DNA of 64,000 bases from an uncultured Paracoccaceae bacterium. GTDB taxonomy: Bacteria; Pseudomonadota; Alphaproteobacteria; Rhodobacterales; Rhodobacteraceae. The notes under the pieces were generated by a model that did not search any database, was not told the DNA's origin, and was given only the letters and a program-made list of their open reading frames with translations. The stretch lies in contig CANLVP010000001.1 in the NCBI GenBank assembly GCA_947494675.1, positions 1,686,001 to 1,750,000 of the forward strand, written 5' to 3'. This document shows positions 16,446 through 24,376 of the stretch, piece after piece (position 1 is the stretch's first letter; each line of letters opens with the position of its first letter). Made by a program: the position numbers and the translations under genes.

Positions 16446-17644
16446 CCGCGCCCTGGTTGCATATCGTTGGCATCGGTGAAGACGGGCTGGATGGCCTGAC
16501 CCCTGCCACCCGCGCGGTTGTTGCGGCGGCGGAAGTCATCCTGGGCGGCGAACGCCATCACACCCTCGCGGCCAATCCGAACGCCGAACGCGTGGCATGG
16601 CCCTCACCCTTTGACGCAATGATCGACACGATTGAGGGGCTGAAAGGCCGCCGCGTCGTCGTGCTGGTCACGGGCGACCCGCTTTGGTTTTCCGTCGGGG
16701 CCCGTATAGGTCGCGCGATTGATCCCGCGCAGATTGTCTATCACCCGCAGCTATCAGCGTTTCAGCTGGCCGCCGCCCGCATGGGCTGGTCGCTGCCAGA
16801 TGTCGAAACGCTGACCGTGCATGGCCGCCCGGTGGCGCAGATGATCGCCTTTATCCAGCCCGATGCCCGGCTGTTGATCCTGACCACGGGGGCCGACACC
16901 CCATCGCAAATCGCGGAATATCTGACGGATCGCGGCTATGGCGCGTCAAAAATGACCGTGCTGGCGGCGATGGGTGGCAAGGATGAGGCACGGTTTTACG
17001 GCACCGCAAGTGACTGGAAACACACAGTTCCGGCGCTCAACACGTTGGCCGTGGAATGTATCGCGGCCCCTGATGCGGCCCTGCAACCGCGCGTGCCGGG
17101 ATTGGCCGACAACCTCTTTCGCTCTGACGGCACGATGACCAAACAAGAGGTCCGCGCCGCCACATTGGCCAAGCTGATGCCGATGCGCGGCGCGCTGCTC
17201 TGGGATATCGGCTGCGGGTCCGGTTCGGTCGCGATCGAATGGATGCGCGCCGCACGCTACGCCCGCGCCATCGGGATTGAACCCCGCGCCGACCGCCGGG
17301 CCATGGCGGCGGATAACGCTCTGGCGCTGGGCACGCCGCGTTTGGAACTCGTTGATGGTTCGGTGCCTGCCGCTTTGGACGGCTTGGCAGCCCCCGATGC
17401 GATCTTTATCGGCGGCGGGCTGAGCCGCGACACCTTTGACGCCGCATGGGCGGCCCTGCGCCCCTTGGGGCGGCTCGTGGCCAATGCGGTCACGCTCGAA
17501 AGTGAAGCGGAACTGATCGATTTGCATCGCGAATTTGGCGGCGAACTGGCGCGGATTTCGATCCACCGGGCAGAGCCTGTGGGCCGCCTGACCGGCTGGC
17601 GCCCCGCGATGCCCGTCACACAATGGAGCCTTGTAAAACGATGA
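16442..17644 (+). CDS. cobL: Precorrin-6Y C5,15-methyltransferase (decarboxylating) CobL (CbiE-CbiT fusion)
   Basis: A bifunctional SAM-dependent enzyme that methylates C-5 and C-15 and decarboxylates the C-12 acetate. Residues 1-200 are the CbiE domain of the tetrapyrrole methylase fold (HIVGIGEDGLDGLT, VLVTGDPLWFSVG). Residues 220-400 are the CbiT domain with a Rossmann SAM motif (LLWDIGCGSGSVAIEW). At 400 residues it has the usual fused length. It overlaps cobH upstream and cobI downstream by four bases each, so the ring-modification enzymes are made together. Confidence 0.96.
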   Translation: MTAPWLHIVGIGEDGLDGLTPATRAVVAAAEVILGGERHHTLAANPNAERVAWPSPFDAMIDTIEGLKGRRVVVLVTGDPLWFSVGARIGRAIDPAQIVYHPQLSAFQLAAARMGWSLPDVETLTVHGRPVAQMIAFIQPDARLLILTTGADTPSQIAEYLTDRGYGASKMTVLAAMGGKDEARFYGTASDWKHTVPALNTLAVECIAAPDAALQPRVPGLADNLFRSDGTMTKQEVRAATLAKLMPMRGALLWDIGCGSGSVAIEWMRAARYARAIGIEPRADRRAMAADNALALGTPRLELVDGSVPAALDGLAAPDAIFIGGGLSRDTFDAAWAALRPLGRLVANAVTLESEAELIDLHREFGGELARISIHRAEPVGRLTGWRPAMPVTQWSLVKR

Positions 17645-18342
17645 CAGGGACACTCTATGGTGTTGGTGTCGGCCCTGGGGCCGCGGACCTGATGACGCTG
17701 CGCGCTGCGCGGCTGATTGAGGGCGCAAACGTCGTGGCCTATCCGACCCTTGCGGGAGGCGACAGCTTTGCACGCGCCATCGCCGCCGACATGATCCCGG
17801 CGGGATGCCAAGAGATCGTGATGGACGTGCCGATGACCGTGGAACGCGGCCCGGCCCAAGCCGCCTATGACACCGGTGCCGCGCAGATCGCGGCGGCCTT
17901 GGACGCGGGTGACGATGTGGTCTGCCTCTGCGAAGGTGACCCGTTCTTTTACGGCTCATTCATGTATCTTTTCGCAAGATTGTCAGAGGCTTACCGCGTT
18001 GAGGTCGTCCCCGGCGTGACCTCTGTCACGGCCTGTGCGGCCCGTGCGGGCCTGCCGTTGGCGGCGCGGAACGAGCGCCTGACGGTGCTGCCCGGACCCT
18101 TGCCAGAGGACGAACTGCGGCTGCGGATTGAAGGCGCTGAAAGCGTCGCAATCATGAAGGTCGGGCGGCATTTGGCCAAAATCCGTGGCGTGATCGAAGA
18201 ACTCGGCCTCTTGGATCAGGCGGTCTATGTGGAGCGGGTCAGCCTGCCGCAAGAAGTCGTCACGCCGTTGGCGCAAGCGCCTGAAGAGGCGCCTTATTTT
18301 TCTATGATCCTGCTCACGAAAGGGGCCGATCCGTGGCTTTGA
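17641..18342 (+). CDS. cobI: Precorrin-2 C20-methyltransferase CobI (CbiL)
   Basis: Transfers a methyl group from SAM to C-20 of precorrin-2 (or cobalt-precorrin-2), the first methylation committing to cobalamin. The 233-residue protein shows the tetrapyrrole methylase signatures GVGVGPGAADLMTLRAARLI at the N-terminus and CEGDPFFYGSFMYLF and EVVPGVTSVTACAA in the middle. The start is set at the ATG overlapping the cobL stop; an in-frame ATG six codons earlier lies inside cobL. The 3' end overlaps the next gene by ten bases. Confidence 0.95.
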   Translation: MTGTLYGVGVGPGAADLMTLRAARLIEGANVVAYPTLAGGDSFARAIAADMIPAGCQEIVMDVPMTVERGPAQAAYDTGAAQIAAALDAGDDVVCLCEGDPFFYGSFMYLFARLSEAYRVEVVPGVTSVTACAARAGLPLAARNERLTVLPGPLPEDELRLRIEGAESVAIMKVGRHLAKIRGVIEELGLLDQAVYVERVSLPQEVVTPLAQAPEEAPYFSMILLTKGADPWL

Positions 18343-20144
18343 AACCAGTTGTTGTGGCCCTGTCCAAATCCGGCGAACCCGTGGCGCACCGCGTCGCCGC
18401 GCTCTTGGATTCGGCTGTCCATGGACGGGCGGAACGTGTTGAAAAGGCGGATGTTTTCTTTGCCAATGCGCTGGATCACGTTCGCGATCTCTTCGCTGCG
18501 GGCACGCCTGTTGTGGGGGTCTGCGCGTCGGGCATTCTGATCCGCGCTGTGGCCCCAATGCTGGGGGACAAAACCACCGAGCCGCCGGTTGTGTCGGTCA
18601 GCGATGACGGTGGTGTCGTTGTGCCTTTGCTGGGGGGGCATCGCGGTGCAAATCGCCTCGCGCGTGAAATTGCGCAAGGATTAGAAGGGGTTGCAGCTGT
18701 CACAACCGCAGGCGATGTGGCGATGGGCGTCGCTTTGGATGAACCACCCGCAGGCTGGCGCTTGGTCAATACCGAACATGCCAAAGGGGCGATGGCCGCC
18801 ATGTTGGACGGGGGCGGCGCGACCGTCATCGGGGATGAACCCGCTCCGTGGTTGGCAGATGTGCCACAGGCAGAATCCGTACAGATTGTATGCACTACCC
18901 GTGCAAAAACTGTGCCGACAGCGGACATGCTGAAATTCGCGCCCCTGCGCGCCGTACTTGGCGTGGGATGCGCACGCAATTGTCCGCCGACTGAGTTGGC
19001 GGCACTCGTTAATGAGGTGCTGGCAGAGGCCGGTATTTGCCCCGAGGCCGTGCATTCGGTCAATACGATCACGCTGAAAGGCGACGAACCTGCGATCATC
19101 GATTTGGCCCGCGACATGGGCGTGCCGATGCGGCTGTTTGAGGCTGAGGTGTTGGAGGCGGAGACACCGCGCTTGGCAAACCCGTCAGAGGTCGTCTTTG
19201 CCGAGGTTGGCACCCATGGCGTAGCCGAAGCGGCGGCGCTGGCCCAAGGCGGGGCGGCGGCAGAACTGGTGGTCACCAAACGCAAGACGGCCAATGCGAC
19301 CTGCGCGCTTGTCATGGTGCCTGAGCCATTGGTTGAGATGCGCGGCAGACCGCGCGGCAAGCTGTCGATTGTCGGGATCGGGCCGGGTCAGGCGACGTGG
19401 CGGACACCGGAAGTCAGCCGCCTGGTCGCGGATGCGGAAGAGCTGGTGGGCTACGGGCTATATATCGATCTGCTGGGGCCGTTGGCCGTGGGCAAGGAAC
19501 GGTCGGACTTCCCGTTGGGTGGGGAAGAGGCGCGGTGCCGTTATGCGTTGGAGCAGGCGGGGCTGGGCAAGAACGTGGCGCTGGTCTGCTCGGGTGATGC
19601 GGGCATCTATGCGATGGGTGCGCTGGTGTTTGAACTGCTGGACCGGGGACCCGAGGAGATGGGCGTGTCAGATGCGGCCCGCCGGGTCGAGGTGGTCTGT
19701 TCGCCCGGTGTGAGTGCGCTGCAAGGGGCGGCGGCCCGGGCGGGGGCGCCGCTGGGGCATGATTTCTGTGCGATCAGCCTGAGCGATCTGCTAACCCCGC
19801 GCGATGATATTCTGCGTAGGCTCAAGGCGGCAGCGGAGGGCGATTTTGTGATCGCTTTCTATAACCCGGTCTCCAAGACGCGGCGGACCTTGCTGGCTGA
19901 GGGTCGCGATATTCTGTTGCAGCATCGTCCAGCAGATACGCCGGTCATGCTGGCCTCTTCCCTTGGGCGGCCAGAGGAGCATATTCGCTACCGACGGCTG
20001 GATGAGCTGGAGGTCGATGAGGTTGATATGCTGACCGTGGTGCTGGTGGGGTCGAGCAATTCGCGGCTCGCGCAATTGGGCGAGGGACCACGGATGTTCA
20101 CACCGCGCGGCTATGCGCGCAAGATTGATGGTGATCTGGCGTGA
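18333..20144 (+). CDS. Fusion of cobalt-precorrin-5A hydrolase CbiG and precorrin-3B C17-methyltransferase CobJ (CbiH)
   Basis: A 603-residue two-domain enzyme. Residues 1-320 are CbiG, with GVCASGILIRAVAP, VSVSDDGGVVVPLLGGHRGAN and the C-terminal LGVGCARNCPP segment. CbiG opens the delta-lactone and releases the C-20 fragment in the cobalt-first route. Residues 340-603 are CobJ/CbiH, the ring-contracting C-17 methyltransferase, with SIVGIGPGQATWRTPE, VCSGDAGIYAMG and the late motif FYNPVSKTRR. The GTG start overlaps cobI by ten bases and has an AAAGGGG ribosome site. Such fusions are known in several lineages. CbiG is a marker of the anaerobic-type chemistry and sits oddly with CobN. Confidence 0.94.
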   Translation: MALKPVVVALSKSGEPVAHRVAALLDSAVHGRAERVEKADVFFANALDHVRDLFAAGTPVVGVCASGILIRAVAPMLGDKTTEPPVVSVSDDGGVVVPLLGGHRGANRLAREIAQGLEGVAAVTTAGDVAMGVALDEPPAGWRLVNTEHAKGAMAAMLDGGGATVIGDEPAPWLADVPQAESVQIVCTTRAKTVPTADMLKFAPLRAVLGVGCARNCPPTELAALVNEVLAEAGICPEAVHSVNTITLKGDEPAIIDLARDMGVPMRLFEAEVLEAETPRLANPSEVVFAEVGTHGVAEAAALAQGGAAAELVVTKRKTANATCALVMVPEPLVEMRGRPRGKLSIVGIGPGQATWRTPEVSRLVADAEELVGYGLYIDLLGPLAVGKERSDFPLGGEEARCRYALEQAGLGKNVALVCSGDAGIYAMGALVFELLDRGPEEMGVSDAARRVEVVCSPGVSALQGAAARAGAPLGHDFCAISLSDLLTPRDDILRRLKAAAEGDFVIAFYNPVSKTRRTLLAEGRDILLQHRPADTPVMLASSLGRPEEHIRYRRLDELEVDEVDMLTVVLVGSSNSRLAQLGEGPRMFTPRGYARKIDGDLA

Positions 20145-20147
20145 CGT

Positions 20148-20197
20148 CGTGCGCCGCTCTTGCCCTTGCGGGCAAAACGCCCCGCCCGCCGTCCCGG
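20148..20197 (+). repeat. Truncated copy of the 90-bp interspersed repeat
   Basis: The first 50 bases match the 4851-4940 repeat with a few changes (CGTGCGCCGCTCTTGCCCTT and on to CCGCCGTCCCGG), and the tail with GATATTTTT is missing. The inner stem is kept as TTGCCC/GGGCAA. It starts three bases after the cbiG-cobJ stop. Confidence 0.75.
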
Positions 20198-20203
20198 AAT
20201 GAA

Positions 20204-20376
20204 CCTCATGCTGATGTTGCGCCAAGTGCAGGCGGAGGAAATCTGCTGAGAGGCTGTTTGCGGGCAGGTCTGCCGCAAACAGGCCAATGCGAGGATGAAA
20301 CCGATTCGCGCCCGCCTCAAGGACAAGCCGCGCAGGCGCGGTCGCGTGCCGCGATCCTTGACCCGAACCCGAATCG
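20204..20376 (+). ncRNA. Candidate structured RNA leader of cobM (unrecognised class)
   Basis: Two folded modules precede the cobM ribosome site. Module 1: CCTC/GAGG (20204-20207 with 20291-20294) closes around a perfect ten-pair stem CTGTTTGCGG/CCGCAAACAG (20254-20263 with 20273-20282), plus GCAG/CTGC or the competing CGCC/GGCG. Module 2: CGATTCG/CGAATCG (20302-20308 with 20370-20376) and TCAAGGA/TCCTTGA (20317-20323 with 20355-20361) enclose two abutting hairpins, CCGCGC/GCGCGG and TCGCG/CGCGA. The outermost arm ends five bases before GGAGAG. I recognise no known riboswitch class. Confidence 0.5.
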
Positions 20377-20391
20377 CGCAGGAGAGAAGCG

Positions 20392-21162
20392 ATGACAGTT
20401 TTCTTTATTGGTGCAGGTCCCGGTGATCCGGAGCTTTTGACGCTAAAGGCGGCGCGGATCATCGGCGCATGTCCGGTGTGCCTTTATGCGGGGTCTTTGG
20501 TGCCGGAGGCTGTGGTCGCCTGTGCGCCGGAGGGTGCGCGGGTCATGGATACGGCACCAATGACGCTTGAAGATACCCATGCCGAGATCGTCGCGGCGCA
20601 TGCCCGCGGTGAAGACGTGGCGCGGGTGCATTCGGGTGATCCCTCGCTTTATGGTGCGATTGCCGAACAAATCCGGCGACTCAAGGCCGAAGGGATCGAC
20701 TACCAGATCATCCCCGGCGTGCCTGCCTATGCGGCTGCGGCAGCGGCCCTGGGCACGGAATTGACCGTGCCTGAGGTGGCGCAATCGATCATTCTGACCC
20801 GGATGTCGATGAAATCGACGGGGATGCCCGCAGGTGAAACGCTGGAGAATTTTGCCCGCACCGGGGCGACGCTGGCCATTCACCTTGGGATCCGGGCGCT
20901 GCGCGAGATTGAGCGGCAATTGGTGCCATACTATGGGGCTGATTGCCCCTGCGTAGTGATTTACCGGGCCTCTTGGCCGGATCAACTGATCATTCGCGGC
21001 ACCCTGACAGACGTGCGGGAAAAGGTGCGGGCGGCGAAGATCACGCGCACAGCGCTGATCATGGTGGGACCTGCGCTGGGGGACAGTCACGGGTTCCCGG
21101 ATTCAGCCCTATATGATGCGGCCAAGCCACATGTCTTGCGGCCAAAGGTCAAGGCAGGCTGA
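20392..21162 (+). CDS. cobM: Precorrin-4 C11-methyltransferase CobM (CbiF)
   Basis: Methylates C-11 of precorrin-4 (or cobalt-precorrin-4), giving precorrin-5. The 256-residue tetrapyrrole methylase has FIGAGPGDPELLTLKAARII at the start, VHSGDPSLYGAIAEQIRRL in the middle, VPAYAAAAAALGTELTVPE, and LTRMSMKSTGMP as the CbiF-specific stretch. A GGAGAG ribosome site lies five bases before the ATG. It is the only cob gene in this operon with a long gap (247 bases) before it, filled by a truncated repeat and a structured leader, so its expression may be set separately. Confidence 0.96.
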   Translation: MTVFFIGAGPGDPELLTLKAARIIGACPVCLYAGSLVPEAVVACAPEGARVMDTAPMTLEDTHAEIVAAHARGEDVARVHSGDPSLYGAIAEQIRRLKAEGIDYQIIPGVPAYAAAAAALGTELTVPEVAQSIILTRMSMKSTGMPAGETLENFARTGATLAIHLGIRALREIERQLVPYYGADCPCVVIYRASWPDQLIIRGTLTDVREKVRAAKITRTALIMVGPALGDSHGFPDSALYDAAKPHVLRPKVKAG

Positions 21163-21259
21163 TTGCTGCACGCGCAGTGCCGCGACGCGGCGGAAATTGT
21201 CACTTGATCTTTAACCTTCTCAGCTAGTTAGCTGGCTGAGGGTCAAGGAGTACTGAGTC

Positions 21260-21610
21260 GTGACATCCATTTTGCCAAAGGCCGTTCGTGAAGGTTTGGA
21301 ACAGGCGCGCCGCGCCGCATTGCACCGTAATGATCGTTTGTGCGTGCATGACGGGGATGACGTTTATCGCATTCGTCGGTTTTGGGAGGACGGGATGAGC
21401 ATCGATGCCCACCATGGTGAAAAGCTGCGTGGCCGGGTCGAGATCTATGACGGCGCGCGCCACCTTTATCAGGCGTTGATCATCGGCGCACAGGAGGAGG
21501 GCACAGAGATTGTGTTCGACTTTAAGTGGCTGCATCCGGTGACAGACACCGCCCCCGTTGACTTTGAGCGGCCTGAATTTGTGCCTGCCGGGCTGATCGC
21601 TAGGGCCTGA
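21260..21610 (+). CDS. Conserved hypothetical protein
   Basis: A 116-residue soluble protein with no signal peptide and no motif I recognise. It is rich in aromatic and charged residues (VYRIRRFWEDGMSIDAHHGEKLRGRVEIYDGARHLYQALII style composition), suggesting a compact beta-rich fold. The GTG start is supported by AAGGAG nine bases upstream. It follows cobM after a 97-base gap and may or may not be part of that transcript. Its 3' end overlaps the convergent L,D-transpeptidase gene by 11 bases. Function unknown. Confidence 0.65.
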   Translation: MTSILPKAVREGLEQARRAALHRNDRLCVHDGDDVYRIRRFWEDGMSIDAHHGEKLRGRVEIYDGARHLYQALIIGAQEEGTEIVFDFKWLHPVTDTAPVDFERPEFVPAGLIARA

Positions 21611-22118
21611 TTTCCACAGGCGTGCCCATCGGGGTCGCGTGGAACAGCTCTGTCATCGCGTGATTGTTGATGGCGATACAGCCTTCGGTCCAATCGTATC
21701 CAATCCGTTGCAATCCGCTGATGCCGGAGGGTTGGCCGTGGATAAAGATATCGCCACCCGGTGAGTAGCCGCCCGCGCGGGCGCGGGCGATATCGTCGGG
21801 CTGCGGGTAGTCGATGCCAAGCGAGAGATGGAACTGGCTTTGCGCGTTGCGGCGGTTGACGCGAAAGATGCCTTCGGGCGTTTTGCCGTCGCCTTGCCGG
21901 ACCTTATCGCCAGTGGGGGCAAACCCAAGGTTCATTGGCAGGCGGCGCACGACCTCTCCGTCCTGATAGGCGATCAGGATGCGGTCGGATTTGTCGATCA
22001 CGATGCGGTCGATATTGCCGGTGATCTGGTCCGGCAGCGGTGGCGCGGGTTTGAGCGCCCCCCAGATCGCAAAGGCAATGGCCAAAAGGGTGGCGATCAG
22101 AGAGGCGCGTAATGTCAT
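21600..22118 (-). CDS. L,D-transpeptidase family protein (YkuD domain)
   Basis: A 172-residue envelope protein with an N-terminal membrane anchor or signal (SLIATLLAIAFAIWGAL). It has a YkuD catalytic domain that forms 3-3 cross-links in peptidoglycan or attaches proteins to it. The active-site motif is present: IFIHGQPSG at the histidine and GYDWTEGCIAINN with the nucleophilic cysteine. The segment GKTPEGIFRVNRRN is typical of the ErfK/YafK-like branch. The start overlaps the stop of the upstream lyase gene by four bases. Confidence 0.92.
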   Translation of the reverse strand: MTLRASLIATLLAIAFAIWGALKPAPPLPDQITGNIDRIVIDKSDRILIAYQDGEVVRRLPMNLGFAPTGDKVRQGDGKTPEGIFRVNRRNAQSQFHLSLGIDYPQPDDIARARAGGYSPGGDIFIHGQPSGISGLQRIGYDWTEGCIAINNHAMTELFHATPMGTPVEIRP

Positions 22119-23296
22119 TGCAGATCGGCGAATGCCGCTTGCACGCGCGTCACAGCCTCATCCACGATGGCGCGGGTGGTGGAGACGTTGAAGCGGTGGT
22201 GCAGCGCGCCGCCGATGCCAAGCCCGTCGCCGGGCGTCGGCAGGATGCGGGCCGATTCATGCAGGCGGCGGCGGATTTCGGCGTCTTCCATGCCGGTGCC
22301 GGTGAAATCGACCCATGACAGGAAAGTGGATTGCATCGGCATGGCGGAGACGCCGGGGATCGCATTCATCCCGTCACACAGCGCTTTGCTGTTGCTTTCA
22401 ATCACGGACACCATCGCATCGGCCCAAGCGGCCCCTGCGGGCGTATAGGCCGCACAGGTCAGGTCAGCGCCAAGCCGGTTGGGCTGAATGTCGAGGGCCG
22501 CATAAAGGGCGGCAAACCGCGCCCGCAGATCGGCGTCCGGGATGATCACATAGCCGGTGCGCAGGCCTGCAATGTCAAAGGTCTTGGACGCGGCAGAGAC
22601 CACCACGAGATTGGGCAGGCTGTCAGGCGCGTGCAGGGCCGTTGGCAAATGGCTGTGGCCTGTGAAGGCCAGATCCATGTGAATCTCATCGGAGATCAGC
22701 AGCAGATCGTGGCGGGCGCAAAAGGCCAACAACGCCTGAATTTCCGCGGCCTCCCACACGCGCCCGGCGGGGTTGTGGGGGGAGCAGAAAATGACGGCTC
22801 TTTCGTTGCCGGTCAGCTGCGCCTCAAGCGCATCAAGGTTCATCCGGAAGAGGCCCGCATCGTCGATATCAAGGGCGGATTCCAGCATGACCCGGCCATT
22901 CTTGCGGATCTTGTTGGCAAACTCGTGGTAGACAGGGCTGAAGACGATGACGCCATCGCCGGGGTCCGTCAGTGCCTGCAGAATGATGCCGATCGCATTG
23001 CCGATGCCATGGGTCGCGAACACATGATCGGTATTGGGCTTCCAGCCGTGCCGGGTCTCATACCACCACGCCACGCGCTGGGCGAATTGCGCATAATCAA
23101 AATAGCCCATCTCGCCGGTGTTGATGGTCGTCTGCATCGCCTCTTGCAGCACCGGGGCAAGGTGGAAATCCGATTGCGCGATCCACATCGGGATCATGTC
23201 ATCAGGCACATCACGCCCGAGCACCAAATTCATCAGCGCCCATTTTGAACTGTGTCCGGTGGCAGGGTCTTTGATGGTTTCGAAATCGAATTTCAT
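22115..23296 (-). CDS. PatB/MalY-type PLP enzyme (putative cystathionine beta-lyase)
   Basis: A 393-residue fold-type I PLP enzyme of the MalY/PatB branch, predicted to cleave C-S bonds in cystathionine or cysteine conjugates, releasing pyruvate, ammonia and a thiol. The N-terminal WIAQSDFHLAPVLQEAM and FCSPHNPAGRVW are diagnostic. SDEIHMDL carries the pyridine-contacting aspartate, and the PLP lysine is in SAASKTFDIAGLRTGY. The length is typical. It is coupled by four bases to the L,D-transpeptidase gene. Alternative substrates such as DMSP-derived thiols in marine bacteria cannot be excluded. Confidence 0.9.
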   Translation of the reverse strand: MKFDFETIKDPATGHSSKWALMNLVLGRDVPDDMIPMWIAQSDFHLAPVLQEAMQTTINTGEMGYFDYAQFAQRVAWWYETRHGWKPNTDHVFATHGIGNAIGIILQALTDPGDGVIVFSPVYHEFANKIRKNGRVMLESALDIDDAGLFRMNLDALEAQLTGNERAVIFCSPHNPAGRVWEAAEIQALLAFCARHDLLLISDEIHMDLAFTGHSHLPTALHAPDSLPNLVVVSAASKTFDIAGLRTGYVIIPDADLRARFAALYAALDIQPNRLGADLTCAAYTPAGAAWADAMVSVIESNSKALCDGMNAIPGVSAMPMQSTFLSWVDFTGTGMEDAEIRRRLHESARILPTPGDGLGIGGALHHRFNVSTTRAIVDEAVTRVQAAFADLQ

Positions 23297-23405
23297 AGGT
23301 TGGGTCCTTTGGTGTTGCGCGGCAAGCTAATACGCCCGTGGGCAGGCGCAAGGTGAAAGACCCGCGCCCGTTGCGCTTTGGCGGCTGGGCGATTAAATCA
23401 GCGCT

Positions 23406-23927
23406 ATGACCCTACGCAACATCCTGATCCATCCCGACCCGCGCCTGAAAAAGGAAACCGACCCGATTGCGGAGGTGACCGATGAGCTGCGCGCGCTGGC
23501 GGATGATATGCTTGAGACGATGTATCATGCGCCGGGGATCGGGCTGGCCGCGCCGCAGATCGGCGTGATGCAGCAGCTTTTGGTGATGGATTGCGACAAG
23601 GATGAGGATGCCGAAGGGCGCCCCATGGTCTTGATGAACCCGGTGGTCACATGGGCCTCGGACGAGACGAACACCTATGAAGAGGGGTGTCTGTCGATCC
23701 CAGAACAATACGCCGATGTGGTGCGCCCGTCAGAGGTTGAGGTCGAATGGCTGGGGCTGGATGGCGCGATGCATCGCGAAAAGTTTGATGGGTTGTGGGC
23801 GACCTGCGTGCAGCACGAGATTGACCACCTGCACGGCAAGCTTTTCATCGATTACCTCAAGCCGCTGAAGCGACAGATGATCACCCGAAAAATGCAAAAG
23901 CTAAAGCGCGAAAAGGCCCGCGCGTGA
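23406..23927 (+). CDS. def: Peptide deformylase (first of three)
   Basis: Removes the N-formyl group from new proteins; a metal hydrolase. All three catalytic motifs are intact in this 173-residue copy: GIGLAAPQIG, EEGCLSIPE with the metal-binding cysteine, and QHEIDHLHG with two metal histidines and the catalytic glutamate. The long C-terminal basic helix (LKRQMITRKMQKLKREKARA) fits class I deformylases that bind the ribosome exit tunnel. It is the best candidate for the essential enzyme. The stop overlaps the next def gene by four bases. Confidence 0.96.
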   Translation: MTLRNILIHPDPRLKKETDPIAEVTDELRALADDMLETMYHAPGIGLAAPQIGVMQQLLVMDCDKDEDAEGRPMVLMNPVVTWASDETNTYEEGCLSIPEQYADVVRPSEVEVEWLGLDGAMHREKFDGLWATCVQHEIDHLHGKLFIDYLKPLKRQMITRKMQKLKREKARA

Positions 23928-24376
23928 GCCTGACCCTGCGGACAGTGCCTGACCCGGTGCTGCGCGCTGTGTGCAAACCCGTCGACAGCTTTGGCCCCGC
24001 GCTCCGGGCGTTGGCGGATGGCATGTTGGCTGCGATGTATGACGCTTACGGGCGCGGGCTCGCGGCACCACAGGTCGGTGTGATGAAGCGGATATTCGTG
24101 ATGGACGCCACGTGGAAAGACGGCGCGCGCAGCCCGCAGGTGTTTATCAATCCGGTTGTGACATGGGCCGATCCGGTCAGCGAGGCGGGGGAAGAGGGCT
24201 GTCTTTCGATCCCCGACGCGCCTTGCATGGTTACCCGGCCCGTGGCGGTGCGGCTGGCATGGCAGGACCTAGATGGCGACACGCAAGAGGGCGCGTTTGA
24301 TGGCTTTTCCGCCCGCTGCGTGCAGCACGAGCGTGACCACCTCGATGGCATACTTTGCACGGATTACACGACATGA
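23924..24376 (+). CDS. Peptide deformylase paralog (second of three)
   Basis: A 150-residue paralog with the three motifs still intact: GRGLAAPQVG, EEGCLSIPDAPCMV (metal cysteine present) and QHERDHLDG (catalytic glutamate present). It lacks the basic C-terminal helix of the first copy, so ribosome binding may be weaker. The GTG start overlaps the first def stop, and the stop overlaps the third def start. It is probably enzymatically active. A specialised substrate range is possible but cannot be read from sequence. Confidence 0.92.
   Translation: MSLTLRTVPDPVLRAVCKPVDSFGPALRALADGMLAAMYDAYGRGLAAPQVGVMKRIFVMDATWKDGARSPQVFINPVVTWADPVSEAGEEGCLSIPDAPCMVTRPVAVRLAWQDLDGDTQEGAFDGFSARCVQHERDHLDGILCTDYTT

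Noticed and set aside
20141-20395. A short open frame of 84 codons between cbiG-cobJ and cobM
   Set aside because: It is read through the repeat and the helix-rich leader, has no ribosome site and a composition unlike its neighbours.
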